A DNA stretch of 61,854 bases. Origin: a bacterium. Its GTDB lineage: Bacteria; Chloroflexota; Anaerolineae; Caldilineales; Caldilineaceae. A program made the translations under genes and the position numbers. Under the pieces are notes generated by a model. It ran no database searches. It worked only from the letters and a program-made list of their open reading frames with translations, and was not told where the DNA came from. Positions 26,844-36,000 of the stretch are shown piece after piece. Location: assembly GCA_016124945.1 (NCBI GenBank), contig WGMT01000080.1, positions 1 through 61,854 on the forward strand. Direction: 5' to 3'. How positions within the stretch are numbered: the stretch's first letter is position 1; each line of letters starts with the position of its first letter.

Positions 26844-28550
26844 ATGAACTATACGAAGACAAAACAGCACATAAGTCGAAATAGTGAGACACAACGGATT
26901 TTGTTATTGGGATTAGGATTCATTATTGCCATCATCGTTGGCTATGGCGTAGCTGATTCTCCAAATGCTACAGCCTATGGATTGACCATGCTGACAACCT
27001 CTTCACCGATGCCGACGCCTGTTCCTGCACAGTTGAACAATTCAGATCCTAAACAGGGCGCTGCCGCCGCCGTCGTCCATGTCACCATCTACGGCGAAAA
27101 TTTACCAAACAGCGGACAACTCTACCTACGTTACTCAGGAAATCAGAAAACACGTACAGCCGAAATAGACACAGTACTGATCCCGATTCGAACAAATTTT
27201 ATCGACAGCACCAAACTTGTTGCGCGCATTCCGGCGAAGGTGGCAGAAAGCGCATTACAACCCGGCTACTACGACTTTGTCCTTGTATACGATGGCGGAC
27301 AGACAACGATGGTGAAGGCATACCATGTCCTCGATCCAGAGGATGTGAACGATCTGTACGCCGAAGCCTATCATCTCAACACGACACCCAGTCAACTATG
27401 GGCCGGCAAAGAGACCAAACTAAGCCTGCGCGTGCATCGTCTGGGAGGGCAAGGCGGTACAGGTCCGTTCCAGATCAACTTCTACCTTACCAGCATAGCG
27501 CCGGAGAACAGTATCGGGAGCGCCTTTGTACCGGGTATCAGCCCAGGCGGCTCGGCGTCTAGCAGCCTCGTTACATGGACGCCGCAGGGCTATGGCGATG
27601 TTAGGATCATCGGCGTCATCGACGCTGCACAGAACGTCGCAGAATCGAATGAAGACAACAACATCGTCGTTGTCGAACGCAAGATCACCATGCCACTGAC
27701 TGAAGACACCTATCCACCTGTGGTTTCAAATCTGCAAGTTAACACAGGGGTGAAGGAGGTCAACCAACAGCAGATCGAACTATCTGCCACGGTCCAAGAT
27801 AACGCCGATCCGGACAACCCTGATGCGTTCGTCTCAGGCCCCAGCCGTATCTACTATGTGGAGTTGCATTGGTACAGCGGCATAGGCGGCGGCAGTTGGA
27901 TCCCTGTCAACTGGACAAGTTGGCTTGGCTACGAGAACGCACCCGATGCATTTGATCTGCACCCAACACCGGGGCTACGTTACTTGCAGGCATGGGGCGC
28001 TGACGGCGTCGGCAATGTCTCAAATCAGCCCGACAGCCGCCGCCTGAACTACATTCCTGAAGAGGACGAAATCAGCGCCGGCGAAATCCGAGTCTATCGC
28101 CAGGAAACCAACGCCAATCAATGTCTCAACGTGCAGTTGTTGCCGTCTCACGCCGATGAAGACGCCGATCTTTACATATGGGGACCGGAAGGCACACTGC
28201 AAGGCTTCAGCATCAATGGCGCCGGCATTAACGATACGGTCGTCATTCAACCTACGGATGCCGGAACCTATCAAATTGAGGTTGAAGGCTTTACCGACGC
28301 TCACTATCGCCTCACAATCAACCTCCAGGCTGAATGCAGCGTTGCCGCCGTTGAGAGCCGATCAATCAGCAACAAGACGCCACGCCAGTCACCGGCTATC
28401 CCGGTTAACGATTCACCGAACATCAATGAGGCACCCTTGCCCCAAAAACCGATAATCCAGTCACTCATCTTCAGCCCCTGGATCACCGTCGACACCGCTG
28501 ATCTACAAACCCAAGATAAACTCTTCCTACCCATGCTACAGGCGGATTGA
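26844..28550 (+). CDS. Secreted TIG-CARDB-PPC protein, paralogue of its upstream neighbour
   Basis: 568 residues. AAGGACAG precedes the ATG. A hydrophobic export segment (ILLLGLGFIIAIIVGYG) is at about 20-40. A TIG-like domain (60-165), a CARDB-like domain (170-285; both paralogues have the pattern ...DLYA, LWAGKETKLSLRVHRLGG and VAESNEDNNIV), an Ig-like part with GLRYLQAWGADG, and a PPC-like domain with DADLYIWGPEG follow in the same order as in the 24096 protein, but without the cohesin and the Pro/Thr linker. The end KLFLPMLQAD is a variant of the shared tag with three extra residues. No catalytic motif. Probably a surface or secreted structural protein. Confidence 0.78.
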   Translation: MNYTKTKQHISRNSETQRILLLGLGFIIAIIVGYGVADSPNATAYGLTMLTTSSPMPTPVPAQLNNSDPKQGAAAAVVHVTIYGENLPNSGQLYLRYSGNQKTRTAEIDTVLIPIRTNFIDSTKLVARIPAKVAESALQPGYYDFVLVYDGGQTTMVKAYHVLDPEDVNDLYAEAYHLNTTPSQLWAGKETKLSLRVHRLGGQGGTGPFQINFYLTSIAPENSIGSAFVPGISPGGSASSSLVTWTPQGYGDVRIIGVIDAAQNVAESNEDNNIVVVERKITMPLTEDTYPPVVSNLQVNTGVKEVNQQQIELSATVQDNADPDNPDAFVSGPSRIYYVELHWYSGIGGGSWIPVNWTSWLGYENAPDAFDLHPTPGLRYLQAWGADGVGNVSNQPDSRRLNYIPEEDEISAGEIRVYRQETNANQCLNVQLLPSHADEDADLYIWGPEGTLQGFSINGAGINDTVVIQPTDAGTYQIEVEGFTDAHYRLTINLQAECSVAAVESRSISNKTPRQSPAIPVNDSPNINEAPLPQKPIIQSLIFSPWITVDTADLQTQDKLFLPMLQAD

Positions 28551-28697
28551 TCTACGCCCTTTTCGCAGCGGTGAAAGTCTTCTGAAAATGAGTGCATTTA
28601 ACGCCAAGGATTAGTTGAAACTGGCAGGATCAAGGTTAGATGAAATCGTCTCTTTGAGTTCCCTAAGGAAAACGATCTATTGAAAGAAGGAAGTGAA

Positions 28698-28734
28698 GGC
28701 AAAGCGCCGACCCGGACCGGGTCGGCGCTTTGCC
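28698..28734. terminator. 18-bp perfect palindromic hairpin
   Basis: GGCAAAGCGCCGACCCGG (28698-28715) and its exact complement (28717-28734) are separated by a single base. It ends the secreted-protein gene group. The same AAAGCGCCGACC core recurs in the hairpin at 58236, so it may be a dispersed terminator-like palindrome. Confidence 0.7.
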
Positions 28735-29102
28735 TATTCCCAGGGAAGTGGGCGCTCTCTACGTAGCCACCAGGAAGATCGCCTGGGTCTTATCCAGCCT
28801 CCCTTCGCCAAGATCAGGGCGAACTTTGTTATCGCTGTTCTGCGTCCACCATTTACCGAAATGATCCCCATACTTTCCCGATCAGCAACCCCCGACTTGA
28901 ATACTAGACGGTCGGCCAACCTACTCGCCGTTTACTCCTGTAGAATCTACATTTGCATCTATTTGGCGTGCCAATACTGTGAACGTGAACGTGCAGCAAG
29001 ATTGAAGGTCTTGTTCATGCGTCACTCGTGAGAAAACCATTTGGTTTTGTAGGGCGCAGCCAAAAATGGACTGAAGGTTCAAATTCAGAATTCCAGGAGA
29101 AC
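28735..29102. other. Intergenic region before the tail operon
   Basis: About 370 bp. Short open frames exist on both strands but have no ribosome-binding site or recognisable motif. A small perfect palindrome AAAACCATTTGGTTTT lies at 29033-29048. AGGAGA at 29093-29098 serves the sheath gene. The promoter of the long tail operon should be here but no convincing -35/-10 pair was found. Confidence 0.4.
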
Positions 29103-30188
29103 ATGATGGCAAATATCATTCTACCGGCAACATACGTTACTGTGCGCGACGAGGGGCTGATCAGTGTTGGGGGCGTCAGCACTGGCAATGTAGGGGTGGT
29201 CGGCACCGCAGCAGACGGCGCCACCGACATGGTGCATATTGTCACCAGCCTCACCGATGCCAGAGACCTTCTCGGCGGTGGACCTGGCCAAACCAGCGCC
29301 GGCAACCTGCTCAAGACACTGGAGATTCTCTTTGCCAACGGTGCCGGTACGGCCTATGTCGTTATTGTAGCCGACGAAAGCCCGGAGAGTTACCGCATCG
29401 GCCTGGATCTCCTGGCCAATGAGACCGTCAACATCGTCTTGCTGGCGGGCCAGGACGCCACCAACGCCGACATGGTGGACGTACTGAAGGGGCACCTGGC
29501 TGAAACAGAACGCACCAATCGCGAACGTATTGGGGTGATGGGTTGCAACGGCTCGTTTGCCGTCAGCGATATCGTCAATGCCAAAGGTAACCTTGTACAC
29601 GACGGTGGACGCGTGATTTATGTTGCTCCGGGTATTAGCCTTTCTCGTCGCGACCCTACGACCGGTGTCTCAACACCAGAGCAGCTTTCCGGTGCGTACA
29701 CTGCTGCCGCCGTTGCCGGTTTGATCTCTGCGCTGCCAGTGCAGGTCAGCCCGACCAACAAGACTCTGAATCTCACCAACCTCACGGTAAAGTTCAATCA
29801 CGGTCAACTTGAGAAGCTCGTTGAGGCGAACGTCCTCACCGTCGAACAGCGTGAAGGGCTGCGCGTCGTCAAGGGCATCACCACCTCCAACAACAAAGCC
29901 TGGTCACAGATCACGACGCGGCGCATTGTCGACTACGCTATCTTCGGCGTACGCTCTGCCTGCAACCCCTACATCGGCAAGTTGAACAACGATCGCGTAC
30001 GCAGCGCCATGAAAGCCACCATCGACGGTTTCCTGACGCGCATGGTGGAGAGCGAGGCGTTGATCAGCTATGAACTGAGCGTCTCGGCCACGCGCTCACA
30101 AGAGATTGCAGGGCAGGCAATTGTGACCATGACAATTCGCCCGACGTTTAGCATCGATTATGTCATGGTGACGATGTCGCTCGGCTGA
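29103..30188 (+). CDS. Contractile tail sheath protein
   Basis: 361 residues from ATG 29103, the start served by AGGAGA 5 nt upstream. The N-terminus (ILPATYVTVRDEG, then GNVGVVGTAADG) and the segments ANGAGTAYVV and RRIVDYAIFGVRS fit the conserved core of phage and injection-system sheaths, which wrap the tube and contract to drive it through a membrane. The size is close to compact P2-type sheaths. It is the first gene of a co-directional run reaching 50604. Confidence 0.85.
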   Translation: MMANIILPATYVTVRDEGLISVGGVSTGNVGVVGTAADGATDMVHIVTSLTDARDLLGGGPGQTSAGNLLKTLEILFANGAGTAYVVIVADESPESYRIGLDLLANETVNIVLLAGQDATNADMVDVLKGHLAETERTNRERIGVMGCNGSFAVSDIVNAKGNLVHDGGRVIYVAPGISLSRRDPTTGVSTPEQLSGAYTAAAVAGLISALPVQVSPTNKTLNLTNLTVKFNHGQLEKLVEANVLTVEQREGLRVVKGITTSNNKAWSQITTRRIVDYAIFGVRSACNPYIGKLNNDRVRSAMKATIDGFLTRMVESEALISYELSVSATRSQEIAGQAIVTMTIRPTFSIDYVMVTMSLG

Positions 30189-30246
30189 GCACCACCCCGT
30201 GGCCTCACCACCCATCACGCGTTCAACTACTTCAAGGGGATGAATT

Positions 30247-30756
30247 ATGCCTAATGTCAATGTGTTCCGCGGCTCGGATGCGACGCTGGTGCTAGCGGTT
30301 GATGACAAGGAGACACAGGAGGGCGCTCTAGCCGACGCTCTGATCGGTGAATACGATCTTGCTAGTGTCGTGGCCCGCCTGCAGCAGGTACAGGTCAAGG
30401 TCGAGAACGACGTGCACCCTTATCACGAGATCGGCAAACGCTTCGCCACCGAGCTGCGCCCTGGCAACATCAACGTTTCCGGCTTTGCACAGCGAGCGCA
30501 CATCAACGGCGCCCTGCTACGCCTGCTGTTGGGCGACGGTGCCGCCAGCCCGCCACCCAGCGAAGCGATGGCGCAGCCCACGTTCAATATGGTGATCAAT
30601 CTGGCGAACCCGGCTGCGTCGAGCGGCGGTAGCAAACTGGTGCTCTTCGGTGTGAAGTTTGACAGTTGGAATTTCGCCCTGCCCGAAGATGACTTCGTGA
30701 TGGAATCGGTCAGCTTCAAGGCGCTGCGCATCAGCAGTGAAGAAATGAGCAGCTAG
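30247..30756 (+). CDS. Tail tube protein
   Basis: 169 residues. It follows the sheath gene, as tube genes do. The mid-part (KVENDVHPYHEIGKR, LRPGNINVSGFAQRAH, INGALLRLLLGDG) fits the beta-rich tube proteins of contractile tails that stack as hexamer rings. Recognition is by position plus pattern; a structure comparison would settle it. ATG is preceded by AGGGG at a normal distance. Confidence 0.75.
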   Translation: MPNVNVFRGSDATLVLAVDDKETQEGALADALIGEYDLASVVARLQQVQVKVENDVHPYHEIGKRFATELRPGNINVSGFAQRAHINGALLRLLLGDGAASPPPSEAMAQPTFNMVINLANPAASSGGSKLVLFGVKFDSWNFALPEDDFVMESVSFKALRISSEEMSS

Positions 30757-30764
30757 GCGCTGTC

Positions 30765-31088
30765 ATGACTGATTTTCAAGCGACACCTGAAGACCTGCTG
30801 GCTGGCGCCAGCGTCACCTTTGATATTATCGTACCGGCCGATCTGCTGCAGCGCAGCAGCGGCAACCTGACCGTGCAATTGCGCCCAGTGACGATCGGGG
30901 CATTCCAATTGATTATGAAAGCGGCGCGCCAGGACGACGGCTTGATCCCGCTCCTGCTTATCAAAGAGGCACTGGTGCAACCTACGCTGTCGCTAGAGCA
31001 GATCAAGCAACTCCCGTTGGGGCTGGTCAACTTCCTGATCGCACACATCCGTGAGATCAGCGGGCTGAGTGAAAAAAAAAGCAGTTGA
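30765..31088 (+). CDS. Tail-assembly chaperone, zero-frame product (gpG-like)
   Basis: 107 residues, 8 nt after the tube gene. Small, mostly helical C-terminal half (IKQLPLGLVNFLIAHIREI), in the position where P2-, Mu- and lambda-type tails encode the assembly chaperone that coats the tape measure. The reading frame ends right after nine consecutive A residues (31072-31080), at a TGA at 31086-31088. The -1 frame is open across that point and continues to 31231, giving a probable frameshift product described separately. Confidence 0.65.
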   Translation: MTDFQATPEDLLAGASVTFDIIVPADLLQRSSGNLTVQLRPVTIGAFQLIMKAARQDDGLIPLLLIKEALVQPTLSLEQIKQLPLGLVNFLIAHIREISGLSEKKSS

Positions 31089-31231
31089 GGCTGGCAACAT
31101 CCACACCGCTGATCCAAGCGAGCTACCGGCTGGCACGTGCCTTTGGCTGGACACCGCAAGAGGTGCAGTCGTTAACCATGGCACAGATTGCCATCTATCT
31201 TGAATTATTGGACCAGGAAACAAGTGGCTAA
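31079..31231 (+). CDS. -1 frame extension of the tail-assembly chaperone (gpGT-like)
   Basis: In the -1 frame after the A9 tract, translation would continue KQLRLATSTPLIQASYRL, then ARAFGWTPQEVQSLT and AIYLELLDQETSG to a TAA at 31229-31231. There is no ATG or GTG with a ribosome-binding site near its start, so slippage on A-AAA-AAA (31073-31079) is the simplest way to express it, giving a fusion from 30765 to 31231. Programmed -1 frameshifting in this gene is well known in tailed phages. The end overlaps the GTG start of the next gene by 8 nt, which supports it being translated. Confidence 0.7.
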   Translation, partial: KQLRLATSTPLIQASYRLARAFGWTPQEVQSLTMAQIAIYLELLDQETSG

Positions 31232-32333
31232 TTCACAAGTGCATGTAGCATTGACCAATCTGGGCGCAAGCGTGCGCGCCGACTTCCACCATATGCGGGT
31301 CGCCTGGCAGAGTGACTGGCTGTTTTCTGTATCTGTCAGTCACAGCGATTGGCTAGCCACCGATCATCTGCTGGCAGAGGTGGGGTATATTCAAGCGCCG
31401 CTCGACAACCTGCTCGACCTACAGCGCTTTCTCACCGCAGATTTCCTGCCCACTGTAGATATACCTCGTGAAGAGCCTGCGTCTGTCGCAACTGCGGATC
31501 GTGCGTACGCAGCATCTAAACTCGCTGCGCCGGGACGTGCCACGGGCGCTACACAACCCGCAGCATTAGAACAGGCCACATACTCACACCCGCTGCTATC
31601 CCTCACCGATACACAACGTGACGGTCCTACAAGGATGGACACGCAGTCCCCAGCAGTGTTCACCCAAAATGAGCCGCCACAACGACCACCCACCACAGCG
31701 CAACTGCGGACGACCCTCGCAGGCACATCAACGCCATCGTCTGATGTGGGGCTGCCGGGTATGCCCATACCAGATTCAATGTACGGTAGCGGTCTACATG
31801 TGCCGATGCAGCAGTGGTCACCCGATACTCCGGCTCAGCAGCAGATGGTCGAACCAATCGCAACAGACGATCCAACCTCACCGACAGCATATCCACCCCG
31901 AGTTGGCGGCCTGCGCGACCTGGCGCAGCGCCTGTCAACCGACGTTCACTGGTCAGCGCCGCCGGTTGATCGGCTCGTGGCGCCAACAACCAGCCAAGAG
32001 CAGACGCCGCTCCAGCTCGCGCAGGCACAGAGCGGAGATGCCTCAGTGAGTGCGGCTAGTGTCAGCAGTGCTGCCCTCCCCCTTAACAGTGCAACTACCC
32101 TGCCGGCAGCACCAGGTAGAGAAAATCATGTTGCCGCGTTGTCGCCTGTGGTGCTGCCGGCCGGTATAGCATCGACTGCGTATATGCTACACGGGCAGAG
32201 TGGGCAGAGCCATGTGCCGACAGCGGTTGCGGCTCTCTCTGCCATCGACGAAACGCTGCCTCAGTTGGATACCTTGATGGACGCGCTTGCGCGTGAGATC
32301 ACACGCGAGTATCACCGATTCTACGGAGCATAG
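31224..32333 (+). CDS. Tail-operon protein with long disordered middle, function unknown
   Basis: About 369 residues from GTG 31224; CAGGAA lies about 6 nt upstream, and the start overlaps the end of the frameshifted chaperone frame. A TTG at 31188 would add 12 residues. The first 90 residues look folded (VALTNLGASVRADFHHM, DWLFSVSVSHSDWL). A long Pro/Thr/Ala/Gln-rich low-complexity stretch follows to about 340. The last 35 residues form a predicted amphipathic helix (LPQLDTLMDALAREI then YHRFYG). The order suggests a role between chaperone and tape measure, for example an adaptor. No family recognised. Confidence 0.6.
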   Translation: MANSQVHVALTNLGASVRADFHHMRVAWQSDWLFSVSVSHSDWLATDHLLAEVGYIQAPLDNLLDLQRFLTADFLPTVDIPREEPASVATADRAYAASKLAAPGRATGATQPAALEQATYSHPLLSLTDTQRDGPTRMDTQSPAVFTQNEPPQRPPTTAQLRTTLAGTSTPSSDVGLPGMPIPDSMYGSGLHVPMQQWSPDTPAQQQMVEPIATDDPTSPTAYPPRVGGLRDLAQRLSTDVHWSAPPVDRLVAPTTSQEQTPLQLAQAQSGDASVSAASVSSAALPLNSATTLPAAPGRENHVAALSPVVLPAGIASTAYMLHGQSGQSHVPTAVAALSAIDETLPQLDTLMDALAREITREYHRFYGA

Positions 32334-32339
32334 ACAGAC

Positions 32340-32918
32340 ATGGCGATTGAGTTGGGCGGTGTGCAGTTCCCACGGGTGCATCGTATCGTCACCCTGGAGC
32401 AAGCAGCTTTTGTCTACCACCGCATCCCAGGCCAAGCCGGCAATCTGGTACAGAACCTAGGGCGCGATTCAGTACGTCTGCAGATTGAAGGCATCTTCTA
32501 CGGGCCACAAGCACAGGAAAGCCTGGCGCGGCTGCGCGACCTCTACCTGAAACGAGACCCGGTCGATTTTGTGGCTGACATTACCAGCGGGGCCTATGCA
32601 GGCAGAGTCACCCTCGATCGTCTCGATGTGACCCAGGCCGCCGACGCACCAGAGCAGTTCAGCTATGTGCTGATCATCACAGAGTATGTCCCACCGCCAA
32701 AACCGGGGCTGAACACGAAGCTGATCGACCAAAAGGTCAAGTTGAATGCCAAACAGATGCTCGACCTTGCGACATTGCCCGACGATCTCCTGCTCGGCTC
32801 AGCACCCGAGCTGACCAACCCATTTACGCCGCTGCAGGGTGCGCTCGAACCCGTACGCAGCGCATCTGGGGGCCTGCTAAGTGCAATAGATGGCATGAAA
32901 AAAATCTTGGGCGCGTGA
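32340..32918 (+). CDS. gpU/DNA-circularisation-N-like tail protein
   Basis: 192 residues. The N-terminal part (LGGVQFPRVHRIV, VYHRIPGQAG, LGRDSVRLQIEGIFYG, FVADITSGAYAG) fits the beta-rich N-domain of Mu gpN/P2 gpU-type tail proteins, which cap the tube or link it to the baseplate hub. The C-terminal third is Leu/Pro-rich and ends with a short helix. ATG follows 6 nt after the preceding stop. A call to gpU versus gpN-type cannot be made by eye. Confidence 0.6.
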   Translation: MAIELGGVQFPRVHRIVTLEQAAFVYHRIPGQAGNLVQNLGRDSVRLQIEGIFYGPQAQESLARLRDLYLKRDPVDFVADITSGAYAGRVTLDRLDVTQAADAPEQFSYVLIITEYVPPPKPGLNTKLIDQKVKLNAKQMLDLATLPDDLLLGSAPELTNPFTPLQGALEPVRSASGGLLSAIDGMKKILGA

Positions 32919-32960
32919 CCGCACCAGTACATCATAAACCTGAACCGCCTGCGACACCTA

Positions 32961-32974
32961 TGCATCATGATGCA
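32961..32974. repeat. 14-bp perfect palindrome inside the tail operon
   Basis: TGCATCATGATGCA lies in the 89-bp gap before the 33008 gene. A related GCATGATC follows at 32987. It could be a regulator site for an internal promoter; nothing else supports that. Confidence 0.4.
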
Positions 32975-33007
32975 TGACTCGTGACGCATGATCTGGAGTG
33001 AATACCT

Positions 33008-36000
33008 ATGTCTAGCTTGATCGATGCGCTGCCCGGCCAGGCGCAAAAAGATAGTCTACTCGACAGTTTCAATGAGGCGATCTCGCCCGATACGCTGGGG
33101 CTTGACGTGTTCGACTCACTGGGTGTCGACACTTTGACAGACACCTTTGCCATTGACGACCTGCCGCGAATCCACATCGATGCACTGCCGCCGTTGCCGC
33201 CAGGATTGACTAAGGCTGGGCTGCTGCAACAGATCAGCGAGCCGTTGGCGCGTATCCAATCGATTGATGCCGCCACCCTGCTTGCAGAAATCGAGAGCAG
33301 TGTGCTAGCCCCTTTGCCCAAACCGACCTTCCGCATCAGTGAAGCAGCCAGCCAGATCACGGGCGCAATCGTGCCAGTGTTCACCAGCCCGTCTTTTAAC
33401 CTGCCGGACGGCTCCTTCGGCCAGGAACTATTCGATCTATCCGGGCTGGAAACCCCATTCCAGCAACTGGCACAGGCAGGCGCAGCCACCCCGCTCCGCC
33501 TGCTCGATGTCCTGCTCAATACACTCAACGCTCTGGTTGTCACCATTACCGATGCCGACAAGCTGGCAAGTTTCACGGCGCAGTCGCTGCAAGAGATCTA
33601 CTTGCAGCAGCTTGATCGGCTGGACGGACGCTTGCCGCTGGTAGCCGTTGAGCAGGCGATTGCAATCTGTCAGGAGACAGAGGATGACGACGGCTATACC
33701 AGCGGCCTGGCAGCTCGCTACAGCCTACTGCTCGACCAGATTGAACTACTCGGCGATGGGGATCGGGAACTGGTCAGTGCACTGGCGGAAGAGGCGGATG
33801 CGTCGTTGCTGCCAGACCTGGAGGCGCTCAGGCAGGCCCACACCACATTGGGGTTGTTGCTCGCCAATGATGTTGCCGAGTTGAACCAGGCGCTCACTCG
33901 GGTGCTCGATTTGAATGCGACGGACGCAGTCTTCGTACAGCCCACTATCGATGCCTTTGGCCGCCGAGCCAGCCAGGTGTTGGACGCCATTGCCGCGCCT
34001 GTCAACCAAATCCGGCGCATGGCGCAGCAAATCCAGCAATACCTAGAACGCACCGCTACAGCAGCAGAGAGCAGCGCCCAGCAGTTTTCCTCCCAGATCA
34101 CCAGCACCCTGCAGCAGATCGAAAGTTGGATTCAAGAGATCGAGCGTCGTATTCTTGCCATTCAGGCACAGATTGAAAGCGTCGTCGCCCGGCTCGACGT
34201 AACAGCGCTGATTGAGCAGGCCAAAGCAGGCTGCGCCAAGATCAGCGAGACAGTCGATGCCTTTTTTGACAGGCTCCAGGCCCTGCAGCAAAAACTCGAC
34301 CTCATGGTCAGGAATCTGGCTCAGCAGGTGGATGACAAGGTTACGGCAGCCTTTGCTGCCCTCGAACAGAAAATCCGTGATCTGCTGGCGGAGATCATGG
34401 CACTCCTGGAGCGTGAGGACGTGCGGCAGGCATTGCAGCAGGCGAGCGACGGCATCGAGACCTTCAAGAATGCCATTGAGCAGGCTTCGCTCCAGCCCAT
34501 CTTCGATCTCGTCCTCAGCAAGACCAACGATCTGGAAGCAAGCATCAAGCGGATCGATGTCGCTCAGATGGGTACCCCGCAACGCACAGCGCTCAAGGTC
34601 AGCGCCAAGGTCCTGCAGGAAGTGCGCGTCGATGAAGTGATCAAGCCAGAACTGATGGAAGAATTCGAGGAAATTCGCGCCCCGCTGACTGCTATCCTTG
34701 CGCTGATCAGGGAGAAGGTCAATCTACTCACGGAGCAGATCTATCAGTTCCAACCAGGGACCTTGATCAGCGAACTGCTCAAGGATTCTCTCCCCTACGA
34801 AGCGCTGATGAGCACACTAGACAGTTTCCGCCCCTCAGAACTGCTAGCGCCGATCAAAGCGCTAAACGAAAAAGTGACGGAGATTGCCGATGCCCTCGAC
34901 CCCAACAAGCTCATCGACGCCGTCCAGTCCATCTACAACCAGTTGGCAGAACTGCTGGAGGTGCTCAATCCGGCGCCACTCAACCGCCTGATTGGAGATG
35001 CACTGGGAACAGCGACGACCCAGCTCGCCATCCTGCGCGATCAGAAGCTGGGCGAGTTGATGGGAACGATCCAGCAGACGATCTCTCTGGAGCGCCTGAT
35101 GGCGAACACGCCCATCCACGAGATCGCCGACGCCCAATTCTGGCAGATCCTGACCAACGTCCTGGGCGGCAATTACCTCACGCTCATCAGCGAGGCCATG
35201 GCCGCCGCCGAGCAGCGGCTCAGCAGCAGCGGGCAAGAAGAGAATGGCACGTGGGAGCGCCTGCAGGAGATCGTAGCCAATGTCAACCGCCAGCGCAAGC
35301 TCGATGCCCCCCTCTTTGCCCTGCGCGTCGCTGAACTCACCAACAGTCTGGCGAATGACCGTTTTCAGGCGTTACAGGATCGCCGCGGTGCCTTGCTCCG
35401 TCACTACGCCGACGACCCTGAAGTTGCCTGGATTCTGGGCGATCTCGATCTGACGCCCGTACTCCATCTGCAGGGTACAACCGCTGCGGTGGGCAAGATG
35501 CCCAAGACCCGCCTGAAAGCGTCGCTGGTCGCAGTCAACAACACACTGGCGGCACAGGCCGGCGCACTCCAGCAGATCGACGCTGCTGCACTCCAAACAA
35601 TGGCCGTGACGGTCTTCCGCCTGCAGATCGGGGACCCCGTGCGCGCGCTGATCAGCCTGCTGCAGGCCAAACTGGCTCCTTTCCAGGAAGCGGTGGTAGC
35701 AATCCAAGCGATTATCGACACCATAGTGGCGATGCCTGCTCGCATCGACGCCAGCGTGGCCACTGTGCTGACGGCGACGCAGGAGAGCGTGCACAGCCTG
35801 CTCACCCAGCTCATCACGTCGATCGATGCCTCTGGCACAGCGTTGACCGGCACACTGGAGACAATCTACGCGCGCATCAAGTGGAATGTCGATCAACTCA
35901 GCCCCGCCTGGATCCTCAATGCCTTTGCCGTGAGCGACTTTGTTGGTGCTCCGGTGGTAGAGGATCAAGCCAGCACAAGTGATCTATCGACAGCGGTCGA

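Noticed and set aside
28693..29031. 112-codon plus-strand open frame before the sheath gene
   Set aside because: It begins inside the palindromic hairpin, has no ribosome-binding site and an Arg/Ser-rich non-protein-like sequence.
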